NCBI GenBank assembly: GCA_942490855.1
Contig: CALNYS010000005.1
Span: 310,001 to 374,000 of the forward strand
Reading direction: 5' to 3'
Length of the DNA stretch: 64,000 nt
DNA from: CALNYS01 sp942490855
Lineage (GTDB): Bacteria > Planctomycetota > Phycisphaerae > Phycisphaerales > UBA1924
The translations under genes and the position numbers were made by a program. The notes under the pieces are model-generated. The model ran no database searches, had not been told where the DNA came from, and worked only from the letters and a program-made list of their open reading frames with translations. Below are positions 1-9,636 of the stretch, piece by piece; within the stretch, counting starts at the first letter, position 1, and the number at the start of each line of letters is the position of its first letter.

Positions 1-1
1 C

Positions 2-1495
2 CGAGCCGACCCGAACGGCTCCGACTCGGGCGAAAGCTACCTCGTCTTCGGCGGCGCGGGCGTGGGCAGCACGGGCGTCGTCGAGCTCTCGGCGCTCAAC
101 GGCTTCAACGGCTTCGTGCTCAACGGCGTCGGCGGGGGCGACAACAGCGGCGCCTCCGTCTCCTCCGCGGGCGACGTCAACGGCGACGGCGTCGACGACG
201 TCATCATCGGGGCGAGCAACGCCGACCCGAACGGCTCCGCCTCCGGCGAGAGCTACGTCGTCCTCGGGCTCATCGGCAGCACGTGGATCTCGCCCGTCGA
301 CGGCGACTTCGACACCCCCTCCAACTGGCTCAGCGGACTGACGCCCGCGGGCGGGACCGTCGTCATCGAACCGGCCTTCGGCGTCACCGTCACCGGACCC
401 GCCGGCGCGCTCTCGATCGGCACGCTCGCCCTCGGCGCCGGTTTCGGCCAGACCGACTTCGCCATGCAATCCGGCTCGCTGGTCGAGGTGGAAGACGCCC
501 TCACCATCTCGGGCTCCGGCGCCATCTCCGGCTCCGGCTCCCTCGTCAGCGACGCGGGGCTCACGAACGATGGCCTGATCGACCCGACGGACCTCACGCT
601 CATCTCGTCGGGCGGCGTGACCAACAACGGCGAGATGCGCTTCGAGAGCTTCTCGCGCGGCAGCGCCGCGTCGGCGATGGACGTCTTTGGCTCGCTCGAC
701 AACTCGGCGACGGGAGAGATCTTCTTCCGCGGCAGCGCCACGCTCGAGACCACTGGCGGGCTGACCAACGACGGGGCGATCGACTTCGCCGACGCGGACG
801 TGACGCTCCGAGGCGACGTCGCGAACACGGGCGCGATGTCCGGCTCGGCGGCCTCGGTCATCGTCCTGACGGACAGCCTGACCAACGACGGCTCGTTCGT
901 GCTCGCGAGCGATTCGTCTCTTTCGATCCTCGGCGATCTCTCGGGTAGCGGCGTGACCGGCCCCGGCGGCGGGGCGGGCGGGACGGTCTTCATCGGCGGG
1001 ACGTTCACCCCGGCGCGCGCGATGGAGGCGGGGCTCGCGGCGTTCGGCGGCGACGTGTCGCTCGGGGCCACCAGCGCGACGGACATCGATCTCGCCGGAG
1101 CCGGCAGCTTCGATGAGATCACCAGCCTCGGCGCGGTGAACATCGCCGGCGATCTCACGGTGAACCTGCTCGGCGGGTACGAGCCGCAAGCCGGGGACTC
1201 GTTCACGATCGTCAGCGCGGCGAGCGTGAACGGGGCCTTCGCGAACGTGACGCTCCCGACGCCGCCGAAGGGCAGCGCGTGGGATCTCGCGTACGCGGCG
1301 AACGAGGTCGTGCTGTCGCTCCTCGGCGGGAACCCCGCGGACCTGAGCGGCGACGGCTGCGTGGACAGCGCCGACCTGGCGATCCTCCTCGCGGCGTGGA
1401 ACAGCGTGAGCGCCGACCTCAACGGCGACAACGTCACGGACAGCGCCGACCTCGCGATCCTGCTCGCGGCGTGGGGCGGCGGCTGCGGAGAGTAA
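2..1495 (+). CDS. FG-GAP/dockerin-like secreted protein, 3' part
   Basis: The reading frame is open from the first codon of the window, so the gene begins upstream and only its C-terminal ~497 residues are seen. The start contains FG-GAP-type repeats (DVNGDGVDDVIIGASNADPNG, with the partner repeat ADPNGSDSGESY just before it), the Ca-binding blades of integrin-like beta-propellers. A long Gly/Ser/Thr/Asn-rich region follows, with repeated units such as TNDG resembling secreted beta-helix or autotransporter-type passengers. The last ~50 residues form a paired dockerin/EF-hand-like tail (DLSGDGCVDSADLAILLAAW, then DLNGDNVTDSADLAILLAAW). This tail recurs in at least four other proteins in this window. 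Probably a large exported surface protein; its ligand is unknown. The downstream intergenic stretch holds a GGGGCC-CAA-GGCCCC hairpin, but its T-run is about 10 nt away, so I do not call a terminator with confidence. Confidence 0.8.
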   Translation, partial: RADPNGSDSGESYLVFGGAGVGSTGVVELSALNGFNGFVLNGVGGGDNSGASVSSAGDVNGDGVDDVIIGASNADPNGSASGESYVVLGLIGSTWISPVDGDFDTPSNWLSGLTPAGGTVVIEPAFGVTVTGPAGALSIGTLALGAGFGQTDFAMQSGSLVEVEDALTISGSGAISGSGSLVSDAGLTNDGLIDPTDLTLISSGGVTNNGEMRFESFSRGSAASAMDVFGSLDNSATGEIFFRGSATLETTGGLTNDGAIDFADADVTLRGDVANTGAMSGSAASVIVLTDSLTNDGSFVLASDSSLSILGDLSGSGVTGPGGGAGGTVFIGGTFTPARAMEAGLAAFGGDVSLGATSATDIDLAGAGSFDEITSLGAVNIAGDLTVNLLGGYEPQAGDSFTIVSAASVNGAFANVTLPTPPKGSAWDLAYAANEVVLSLLGGNPADLSGDGCVDSADLAILLAAWNSVSADLNGDNVTDSADLAILLAAWGGGCGE

Positions 1496-1612
1496 GTCTG
1501 CACGGTGGTCTTGCGACCGTGGCTCAGGGGCCCAAGGCCCCCGGTGGCGGCATTTTTGGGGGATCACGCCAGAACCTGAAACCCGGAAGAGGGGATCCCA
1601 ATACTATGCAGA

Positions 1613-2266
1613 ATGAGCACTCAGCAGACTAACGCCCCCTCCTCGCTCCAGCCCAACGCGGTCTCTCCGCCTGACGACGGCGTCTTTGAGCTCGACTGGC
1701 CCGAGCAGCTCCACGCCCTCGCGGACCCGACGCGGTTCGCGATCTTCAGCGCCGCGTCGTGGGGGCGGTGCACGACGGTGAAGGAGGTCGCCGAGCGGAT
1801 CGGGCGCGACCCCGGCGCGCTGTACCGCCACTTCGAGCGGCTTGTTGAGGCGGGGCTGCTGGAGGTGGTGGGGAGCGTCCCGACGGCCCGGCGGGCGGCG
1901 CGGGTGTACCGGGCGCCGCGGGAGCCGCGCTTCGTCTACCGCGCCGACGAACCCGAGATGATCGAAGCGCTCAACGCGATGGTGCGCAGCGCCGCGCGCC
2001 ACGCGGTGCGCGGTGTCGAGCGCTCCACGCTGTCGGGGTGCGCCGTCACGCGGGGCCCGCAGCGCGACACGATGCTGGGCGTCCAGAGCGGGTGGGTGGA
2101 CGACGACGACCTCGAGGAACTCAACCGGATGGCGGACGAGATGCGCCGCTTCCTTCTCACCCGCGCCAAGCGCGAGGGCTCACGACACATCGAGCTGACC
2201 GTCCTGATGTCCCCCTGCGGCGACACGGACCGGCAGTGCTCCGGAGACGACTCATGCGACGGCTGA
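1613..2266 (+). CDS. Winged-helix (ArsR-like) transcriptional regulator
   Basis: A 217-residue protein. A central winged helix-turn-helix at about residues 30-90 has the ArsR/HTH_20 pattern: LHALADPTRFAIF, then an HTH (TVKEVAERIGRDPGALYRHF) followed by a recognition wing ending LLEVVGS. The C-terminal half is acidic and helical and is not recognised; it may be a ligand or dimerisation part. It ends with a Cys-containing tail (SPCGDTDRQCSGDDSCDG) that could be a metal or redox sensor, which is inference only. The start ATG follows an AG-rich stretch. The stop overlaps the start of the serine hydrolase gene by 13 nt, so the two are probably co-transcribed and translationally coupled, and the regulator may control that hydrolase. 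Confidence 0.75.
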   Translation: MSTQQTNAPSSLQPNAVSPPDDGVFELDWPEQLHALADPTRFAIFSAASWGRCTTVKEVAERIGRDPGALYRHFERLVEAGLLEVVGSVPTARRAARVYRAPREPRFVYRADEPEMIEALNAMVRSAARHAVRGVERSTLSGCAVTRGPQRDTMLGVQSGWVDDDDLEELNRMADEMRRFLLTRAKREGSRHIELTVLMSPCGDTDRQCSGDDSCDG

Positions 2267-3769
2267 TCCGCGGCGTTCTTGCGCTCACTCTCATCCTGCC
2301 GCTGTCGGGGTGCGCCGACGCCGAGGCGACGCCGAGCGTGCGCGCTGCGGGCGTGATCGAACGCGGCTACGCGGACGGCGTGCTGCACGGCGCGTCGTCG
2401 GTCGTGGTCCCCGGGCAGCCCGCTCAGCGCCCAGGCCGCCGGACGCGCGACCGAGCCGGGCGGCGTTCCGATCACGCACAACACGCGGTTCCGTCTGGCG
2501 TCGCTCACGAAGGTGCTCACGCGGGTCGCGCTCGCGCGCTTGGCGCAGGAGGGGCGCGTCGACCTCGACGCGTCGCTCGCGGCGCACCGCCCGGGGTTTA
2601 GCGCGCCGTGGGCGCACGACGTCACGCTCCGTCAGCTCCTGACGTTCCGCGCCGGTCTTCCCCGCGAGCGCTCGGGGGGCGCGGACCCCATCGAGTGCGG
2701 CGTGCGCTACGACGGCGACCGGCGCGCGCTCGCGTTCCTCGACACCCTGGTTGACGACGGACCCGAAACCACGCCCGGCGACCGCGTGTCGTACAGCAAT
2801 ATCGGGTACATGCACCTGGGCGGCGTCATCGAGCACGCCTGCGGCGCGAACATCGAGGACGCGCTGCGCACGCTGATCTTCGACCCCGCGGACATGCGCG
2901 ACACCGGGATCTTCGACGCCGACTCGCTCGACGGCGCCACGCACGCGAACGGGCACCAGCGCTCGCCCGCGGGCGGCTACGCGCTCGCGCCGCAGCTCCC
3001 CGCGTCGGTGCGCTACACCGCGGGCGGGTTCTACAGCACGCCGGCTGATCTGGAGCGTCTCTCGCTCGCGCTGCTCGACGGGACGCTCCTCGACGACGTC
3101 CACCGCGACGAGTTTTTCAGCGGTTTCGGCGAACGCGACGAGATGAAGTTCCGGGTCGCGGGGCTCTTGCCGGGCTTCGCGAACGCGTGGAGCGCGACGC
3201 TCGATCCCCCCGCCGCAGTCATCATTTTGAACAACGCTGTCGCGGGGTCGCCGCGACCGGTTGTCGATTTGCTCGACGCGGCCGTCGCGGAGTTCGTCAG
3301 CGCCCCGGCGGAGCCCGTCGCCCCGCGCGGGCGCCCCGACATGAAGAAGGAGGGCTGGACCCGCATCGCCTCGCCCGACGAGATCCCCGCGCACCCGGCG
3401 AGGGAGTGCGCGCTCGAGTACGTGCGCGTCCTGGGCCTCAACGACCACGCGCAGCTCTACCCCGCCGTGCTCGCGCTGCACGGGCAGACGGAGGACGATC
3501 TCGACCGCGACGATGCCGAGCGGTACTTCAACTTCTCCGAGTGGGAGCTGCGGATGTACAACACGTACGGCCCGTTCACGCTTGCGGCGTGGCGCCTCAG
3601 CCCGGGCAACCGCCTGGACCTCTACCTCGAGGGGCCCGAGCTCCGCGCCGTCCACTACGGGTTCACGCCGTCAGCCGCCCGCCCGGGCGTCGCGAGCGGG
3701 AAATCGTTCGGCACGTACGGCTTCACGCCGACCGCAGAAGAGATGCCCAAGGGGCTCGAGAAGCGGTGA
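2254..3769 (+). CDS. Serine hydrolase (beta-lactamase/transpeptidase family) lipoprotein, frameshifted
   Basis: ATG 2254 has a GGAG Shine-Dalgarno and encodes a lipoprotein signal (LILPLSGC lipobox). After about 52 codons the frame is lost, and the remainder is read in the next frame. Removing one base from the CCCCGGG run at 2409-2415 restores a single frame of about 504 residues. Restored features are the SxxK nucleophile motif (ASLTK) near 2495-2510, the Y-x-N motif (SYSN) near 2790, and the class C beta-lactamase-like core. The C-terminal ~120 residues (HYGFTP..) form an extra domain. The family hydrolyses or transfers acyl-D-Ala peptides or related esters at the cell surface; the substrate here is unknown. 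The break could be a homopolymer sequencing error or a true pseudogene. The intact long second frame favours an error. Confidence 0.7.
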
Positions 3770-3772
3770 GCG

Positions 3773-4387
3773 TCAGTCGCAGTCGCCCCACCCCGCGAGG
3801 AGGATCGCGAGGTCGCTCGCGTCCACGATGCCGCTGGCGTCGAGATCCGCGGGGCCCGTGCCGTCCCAGGCGGCGAGGATGACAGCGAGGTCGCCCGAGT
3901 CGATCACGCCGTTGGAGTCGAAGTCGCCGACGCACGTTGACGCGGCGAAGTGCGTCGTGTCGTCGAGGTTCAGCCAGCCGATGTTCTCACCCCACGCGTA
4001 GCCGCGGAAGCGCCGCGCGTCGGCGTCGTAGCGTGCGGTCGGCGTGTCGAAGTTGATCCACCCGACGTTCTCGCCCCAGGCGTAGCCCGAGAGCTCCCCG
4101 GTGCCCGGGTCGATGTTCACGCCGAAGTCGGCGCCGCTCTGCGACGCGGCGGGCGCGTAGGGCCCCCCGCCGTTCCCGACGTTGATGTACCCGATGTTCT
4201 CGCACCAGACGAAGCCGGCGAGGTGGTCAGCGAGGACCGACACCCCCGACGCGCCGCCGGCGGCGTCGCGCCAGTTCGTCCAGCCGGTGTTCTCCTGCCA
4301 GGCGTGCTTGTGCAGCGGGTCGATGGTCGTCGCGCCCAGCGCGGGGGCGGCGAGCATCGCGAAAAAAGCGAGGGCGTTGCGGGTCAT
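3773..4387 (-). CDS. Secreted GENxGW-repeat protein with dockerin-like tail (copy 1)
   Basis: A 204-residue exported protein. The start at 4387 is chosen because AAGGAG lies 7 nt upstream and a signal peptide follows directly (ALAFFAMLAAPALGATT). The body consists of about five imperfect repeats centred on W-[GC]-E-N-[TIV]-G-[WY]-[TILM]-N (e.g. YAWGENVGWINFD, YAWGENIGWLNLD), probably short beta-strand units. The last ~45 residues are the paired dockerin-like tail ending LAILLAGWGDCD. A close paralogue lies at 8136-8768. It starts 23 nt after the Hcp-like gene stop, so the two form an operon, and its stop faces the serine hydrolase with a 3-nt gap. Function unknown; probably extracellular. Confidence 0.8.
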   Translation of the reverse strand: MTRNALAFFAMLAAPALGATTIDPLHKHAWQENTGWTNWRDAAGGASGVSVLADHLAGFVWCENIGYINVGNGGGPYAPAASQSGADFGVNIDPGTGELSGYAWGENVGWINFDTPTARYDADARRFRGYAWGENIGWLNLDDTTHFAASTCVGDFDSNGVIDSGDLAVILAAWDGTGPADLDASGIVDASDLAILLAGWGDCD

Positions 4388-4410
4388 GGTTCGCTCCTTC
4401 CGGCGGCGCG

Positions 4411-5070
4411 TTACGGGCACGTACACGTCGATAACGTCCTGAAGTCCCAGCAGAAGGACTGGTACTGGCCGAGCGTGCCGTTGGGGTTCACGACCCTGCT
4501 CTTCATGCACAGCTCTCGCGGAGTAAACGCGACGCGCGCCGTCCCGGACGTGGTCCCCTCTGCGCGGACTTCAAAGTCTTCGACCAGCACCGACTTGAGC
4601 GTCCACTCCTGGACGAGCACGGGCGCGGGCCCGCCGATTTCCCGGTACTGCTGGATGACCACATCGGCGAGCGCCTGACCAAACGCCATCTGCAAGTAGA
4701 ACTGAGGCGCGGTGGTGTCGAACGGGATCATCACAATAACGGAGGGCTTCTGGAGCGCGCCGGGCACGTCGGGGAGCAGGGGCGGGGCGATGAGACTCAG
4801 AGAGAGATCATCCACCCGGATCGATCCCGACGGCAGGCCGGGGACGGAACCGCTCTCGCCAGCGATCCCCGCGACCTGCATGTAGTACGTGCGATCGCCC
4901 TCGGTCGCTTCGCCGCCGCGGATGGCGTCGTGGATGTCCTCGAGGGTGACCATGGTCGAGCCCACGGGCCCGGCGGGCGGGTTGAGATCGCCGGCGTTGG
5001 CGTAGAACGCGCCGCCGATCGCAAGGACAGCGGCCGCGGCCACAACGCCGCTGAGAGTGGTTGTCTTCAT
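4411..5070 (-). CDS. Exported Hcp-like (T6SS tube fold) protein with PPAGP leader
   Basis: A 219-residue protein. The start at 5070 follows GGAGAAGAC. A signal peptide (about residues 1-26, ending YANA) is followed by a short conserved segment (LNPPAGPVGSTM) also present in the proteins at 7079 and 7608. From about residue 60 the sequence matches the Hcp/DUF796 plan: YYMQVAGIAGESG.. (Hcp proteins begin with a similar k-DGIkGEs strand), a middle KPSVIVMIPFDTTAP strand, a W-T-L-K-S-V-L-V-E-D strand, and a final pattern like Hcp ..GSLG....WD. Hcp normally forms hexameric rings as a cytoplasmic T6SS tube subunit with no signal peptide. No other T6SS gene is visible here, so an extracellular Hcp-fold protein is more likely. 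The gene precedes and is probably co-transcribed with the GENxGW-repeat gene. Confidence 0.65.
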   Translation of the reverse strand: MKTTTLSGVVAAAAVLAIGGAFYANAGDLNPPAGPVGSTMVTLEDIHDAIRGGEATEGDRTYYMQVAGIAGESGSVPGLPSGSIRVDDLSLSLIAPPLLPDVPGALQKPSVIVMIPFDTTAPQFYLQMAFGQALADVVIQQYREIGGPAPVLVQEWTLKSVLVEDFEVRAEGTTSGTARVAFTPRELCMKSRVVNPNGTLGQYQSFCWDFRTLSTCTCP

Positions 5071-5209
5071 AGCGTCTTCTCCGTTTCAACACCCGTCCGC
5101 GGGCAATGACCGAACCTACTCGAAGACGAGCACGCCGCCCACAAAAAACGCCAACCCGCCGCCCGCCCCGCTCCCGATCCGACGCGTCGCCCTCGGCTTC
5201 CATGTATTA

Positions 5210-5228
5210 TCAGGGGTTCGCCCCCTGA
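5210..5228 (+). promoter_or_regulatory. Hairpin in lepA leader, with possible -10 box
   Basis: A perfect 7-bp stem TCAGGGG/CCCCTGA with loop TTCGC sits 15 nt before the lepA start codon. TATTAT, immediately upstream at 5205-5210, resembles a -10 element, though no good -35 is seen. No Shine-Dalgarno lies between the hairpin and the ATG, so the hairpin may take part in start selection. This is inference from sequence alone. Confidence 0.3.
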
Positions 5229-5243
5229 GACGCCCGAGCCCCC

Positions 5244-7067
<1,824 letters not shown>

Positions 7068-7078
7068 GCTGGGCCTAT

Positions 7079-7570
7079 TCAAGGCGACAGCGGCTTGTAC
7101 AAGACCAGCACGTTAGAACTGCCCGGCGCCACGGAACTCAAATCCAGATACAGTCCGTCATCGAGCACAATATCATACACTACCGTCGGGTCATAGAACA
7201 CCGTAGTGCTTGAATAACGAAGCTGATCAACCTTGTCAGCCAAGGTCAACCCGCCAAATACACCGACGCCAATATTGTAGTACGATATCGCATGGAGAAG
7301 AATTGGACCAGCAATTACTTGATGAGCAGATTGATTGCCAGTCGGCTCAGCATAGTAATACATCCACGGCCCCTGTAACGCAGACGCTGCTTCTTGAGAT
7401 GCCTGCACAGCATCAATTTTGTTGTACAGTTCTTCGAGACCATGGCCGGTCCCCTCAATCGGCCCCGCCGGCGGCTCCAACGTGCCAGGCGCTGACCAGA
7501 CATAGGCCACGGTTAGTGCGCCTACCGCGATACCTACAGCAACCATGCGATCACTTTTAAAGTGGCTCAT
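7079..7570 (-). CDS. Small exported protein with PPAGPI leader (copy B)
   Basis: A 163-residue protein of unknown function. The start at 7570 has AGGAG 6 nt upstream. A signal peptide (MVAVGIAVGALTVAYVWSA) is followed by APGTLEPPAGPIEGTG and a short amphipathic helix (LEELYNKIDAVQ), then about 110 residues predicted to be mainly beta. The leader is nearly the same as in the upstream gene at 7608 (VWSAPGTLAPPAGPIEGTG), and the C-terminal parts share a D-G-L..(D)SS..L pattern, so the pair looks like a tandem duplication. Local GC is clearly lower (about 50%) than in lepA, which suggests recent acquisition or relaxed codon use. It is probably third in the operon starting at 8768. Confidence 0.65.
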   Translation of the reverse strand: MSHFKSDRMVAVGIAVGALTVAYVWSAPGTLEPPAGPIEGTGHGLEELYNKIDAVQASQEAASALQGPWMYYYAEPTGNQSAHQVIAGPILLHAISYYNIGVGVFGGLTLADKVDQLRYSSTTVFYDPTVVYDIVLDDGLYLDLSSVAPGSSNVLVLYKPLSP

Positions 7571-7607
7571 GCGAATCTCCTATTGTTATGAGTAGTCAGG
7601 GACGAGT

Positions 7608-8111
7608 TCACGGGTCCAGTCGAGTGATAATTATTTTACAACGCGCGCCGCTCGAATCGCCTAGTCCATCTGTCACTACTAATGGAAGCGTAACTAAAAT
7701 ATTTAAATCGAATTGATTGGTTCCTGGATGTACGGCCCCAGTGCCTGTCCAAACAGGCTGGCCGAAGAAAAATCCGGTTTCGAAACCGTCGTCGTCGCGG
7801 AGCGACACATGGCTATTCTCTACCAGAAGCGAGTGCAATACCGCCGTTCCAGAGCCAGCGACAGTAAAGCTCTGCCCGTTTAAAAGAGCCGGAATATCAA
7901 TTAGCTCTCGCGCGGACACATCACCGAGACCAACGATCGACTGCTCCAACACATTGATCCGATTATAGACCTCATCCAGCGTCCGCCCCGTTCCCTCAAT
8001 CGGCCCTGCAGGCGGCGCCAACGTCCCCGGCGCCGACCACACAAAGCTCGCCGCAACAAGCCCAACCCCTACGATCGCCGCAGGTACCAACGCGCGCATC
8101 GAAACACTCAT
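7608..8111 (-). CDS. Small exported protein with PPAGPI leader (copy A)
   Basis: A 167-residue protein. The start at 8111 is preceded by ACGGAGAAGAC, which also precedes the Hcp-like gene start at 5070. The signal peptide ends VWSA, followed by PGTLAPPAGPIEGTG and the helix TLDEVYNRINVLEQ. The rest (VAGSGTAVLHSLL.., FFFGQPVWTG.., ending CKIIITRLDP) looks beta-rich; I recognise no enzyme motif. It lies 24 nt downstream of the GENxGW-repeat gene and 37 nt upstream of its paralogue at 7079, in one minus-strand operon. GC is lower than the surroundings. Known relatives of the leader motif (L.PPAGP[IV]..T..TL.E) occur at the N-termini of secreted beta-helix proteins of planctomycetes; that link is from memory of the family pattern. 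Confidence 0.65.
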   Translation of the reverse strand: MSVSMRALVPAAIVGVGLVAASFVWSAPGTLAPPAGPIEGTGRTLDEVYNRINVLEQSIVGLGDVSARELIDIPALLNGQSFTVAGSGTAVLHSLLVENSHVSLRDDDGFETGFFFGQPVWTGTGAVHPGTNQFDLNILVTLPLVVTDGLGDSSGARCKIIITRLDP

Positions 8112-8135
8112 GAGTCTTCTCCGTTGAAGCTTGGG

Positions 8136-8768
8136 TTATTCGCAGTCGCCCCACCCCGCGAGAACGATCGCGAGGTCGGATGAATCGGTGATGCCGTCGC
8201 CGTTGAGATCAGATGGACCGGGCTGGTCCCAGCCCGCGAGGATCTCGGCGAGATCCGCGGCGTTGACCTCGCCGTTGCCCGTGATGTCGCCCGGGCATGG
8301 GAACTCGAACGCGACGAGGGCCGGGGCGTCGTCGAGATTGATCCACCCGATGTTCTCACCCCAGGCGAACCCGCGTAGCCGCTTAGATTCAGCGTCGTAG
8401 CGAGCGGGGTCCGAGACCATCGCGTCCGCCGTCCCGAAATCGATCCAGCCGACGTTCTCGCCCCATGCGTAGCCGCTAAGTGTCCCGTCGGGCTCGATGT
8501 TCACGCCGTGACGCGTGCCGTCATCGTTCGCATACGGCCCTATACCGTCGCCCACGCTGATCCACCCTACGTTCTCACCCCAGATGTAGCCAGAGAGGAA
8601 GTCGCGATCCTCGCTGAGCGCCACGCCGGACACGCCGCCCTCGGCGTCGCGCCAGTTCATCCAGCCGATGTTCTCGCCCCACGAGTGCTTCGCCGACTCA
8701 CTAACATTTGATTCGGCCAGTGCTGTCGAACCAGCCACAATCGCAATAACCAAGGGCGTTCGTCGCAC
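8136..8768 (-). CDS. Secreted GENxGW-repeat protein with dockerin-like tail (copy 2)
   Basis: A 210-residue protein. The GTG at 8768 is chosen because AAGGAG lies 6 nt upstream and the signal peptide (RRTPLVIAIVAGSTALAES) follows; an in-frame ATG at 8819 would bury the signal. The body has GENIGWMN, GENVGWIS, GENVGWID and GENIGWIN repeats at regular spacing, then a paired dockerin-like tail ending LAIVLAGWGDCE. Copy 1 (3773-4387) has the same domain order and a similar 3' end. It is first gene of a three-gene minus-strand operon with the two PPAGPI-leader proteins. Likely extracellular; role unknown. Confidence 0.8.
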   Translation of the reverse strand: MRRTPLVIAIVAGSTALAESNVSESAKHSWGENIGWMNWRDAEGGVSGVALSEDRDFLSGYIWGENVGWISVGDGIGPYANDDGTRHGVNIEPDGTLSGYAWGENVGWIDFGTADAMVSDPARYDAESKRLRGFAWGENIGWINLDDAPALVAFEFPCPGDITGNGEVNAADLAEILAGWDQPGPSDLNGDGITDSSDLAIVLAGWGDCE

Positions 8769-8995
8769 GATCAACTCCTTAGATGACGACACCTGTTTAG
8801 GGTGTGCATTCCTCATCAACTAACGCTTTTCTTGTAACGCGCCATCCGATTAATGCAATCATAAAAAAGGACATGCGAGTCCGCCGCATACCCGAAGCGC
8901 CTCGAAGCCGCAGCAATGTCAGGGTTTACACCTCTTCACAAAAATCGAGAGGCCTGCCATTTACTCACAATCTCCGGCGAGCGCGCCAGGCGCCC

Positions 8996-9502
8996 CTACT
9001 CCCCCACCACCAAAACCACCCCAACCTCCCCCCACGTCTCCCCGCCGTCCTCCGACCGCCGCACCTCGAACCGCGGGCCGTTCGGATCACCCGGGTACCA
9101 CGCCCACTCGCTCAGCGCGTCGCCCGCGTCGCCGTCCGTGTCGCAGTAGAACCGCCCGGCGCCGTCCTCTTCGAACCGCCCCGTCGCGATCTGGAAGTCG
9201 CGGGTCGCGTTGTCCACCCAGCACACGCTCCACTCGTCGCGCTCGGCGTGATACACCCGCACCGCGCTCCCGGTGTAGCGGTTCCCCTCCGCGTCAACGA
9301 CGTCGAGGATCTCCCGGTGGGCGCCGCCATCAAGGAAGGGCTCGACCACGATCGTGCCGCGGAGCGTGGCCCACTCCTCCCCGCTCGTGCGCACGCGCAG
9401 GGTGATCGCGTGCTCGCCGTGGAGGAAGTCAAACGCCCGCGACTGGTCCGGCGCCACTTCGCCCACGGCGCACGCGACAACGACGGGAACAACGCACAGC
9501 AT
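8996..9502 (-). CDS. Putative lipoprotein of unknown function
   Basis: A 168-residue protein. A short N-terminal hydrophobic stretch with a possible lipobox (VVVAC) suggests export. The middle (SRAFDFLHGEHAI..LRVRTSGEEW..) resembles proteins of the DUF1579 type, whose signature is an FDFLxGxW-like start and beta-barrel strands. The end (RRSEDGGETWGEV) fits a description of a small beta-barrel. It stands alone between an AT-richer 227-nt gap on the right end of the secreted cassette and the NfeD-like gene. The family assignment is tentative. Confidence 0.5.
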   Translation of the reverse strand: MLCVVPVVVACAVGEVAPDQSRAFDFLHGEHAITLRVRTSGEEWATLRGTIVVEPFLDGGAHREILDVVDAEGNRYTGSAVRVYHAERDEWSVCWVDNATRDFQIATGRFEEDGAGRFYCDTDGDAGDALSEWAWYPGDPNGPRFEVRRSEDGGETWGEVGVVLVVGE

Positions 9503-9636
9503 GAGCGCCTCCTTTCAACGAGACGCCGCCCGATACCGCGCAGAGATTTCCGGGTTGCCCGGCGTTACTCCGATCCCCCTGGCATCGCCCCGGCAGCGTA
9601 TTGACCCACTCCCCAGCGATCCATATCTTTTCTCAT

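Noticed and set aside
253..1503. Long antisense frame of 416 codons opposite the FG-GAP/dockerin gene
   Set aside because: High GC leaves few stops on the opposite strand. The product is low-complexity Arg/Pro/Ser with no domain, while the plus strand has recognisable repeats.
1527..1556. Rho-independent terminator after the first gene
   Set aside because: A GGGGCC/GGCCCC hairpin is present but the T-run begins 10 nt later, too far for a normal terminator.
4411..5070. A type VI secretion locus
   Set aside because: Only an Hcp-like fold is present and it carries a signal peptide; no tssB, tssC, tssK, clpV or vgrG is seen.
8873..9604. Plus-strand frame beginning MRVRRIPEAPRS
   Set aside because: It runs opposite the lipoprotein gene at 8996-9502 and becomes His/Pro/Arg low-complexity sequence.
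9601..9636. TTG start for the NfeD-like gene
   Set aside because: It would put 12 residues in front of a good signal peptide; ATG 9637 fits better.
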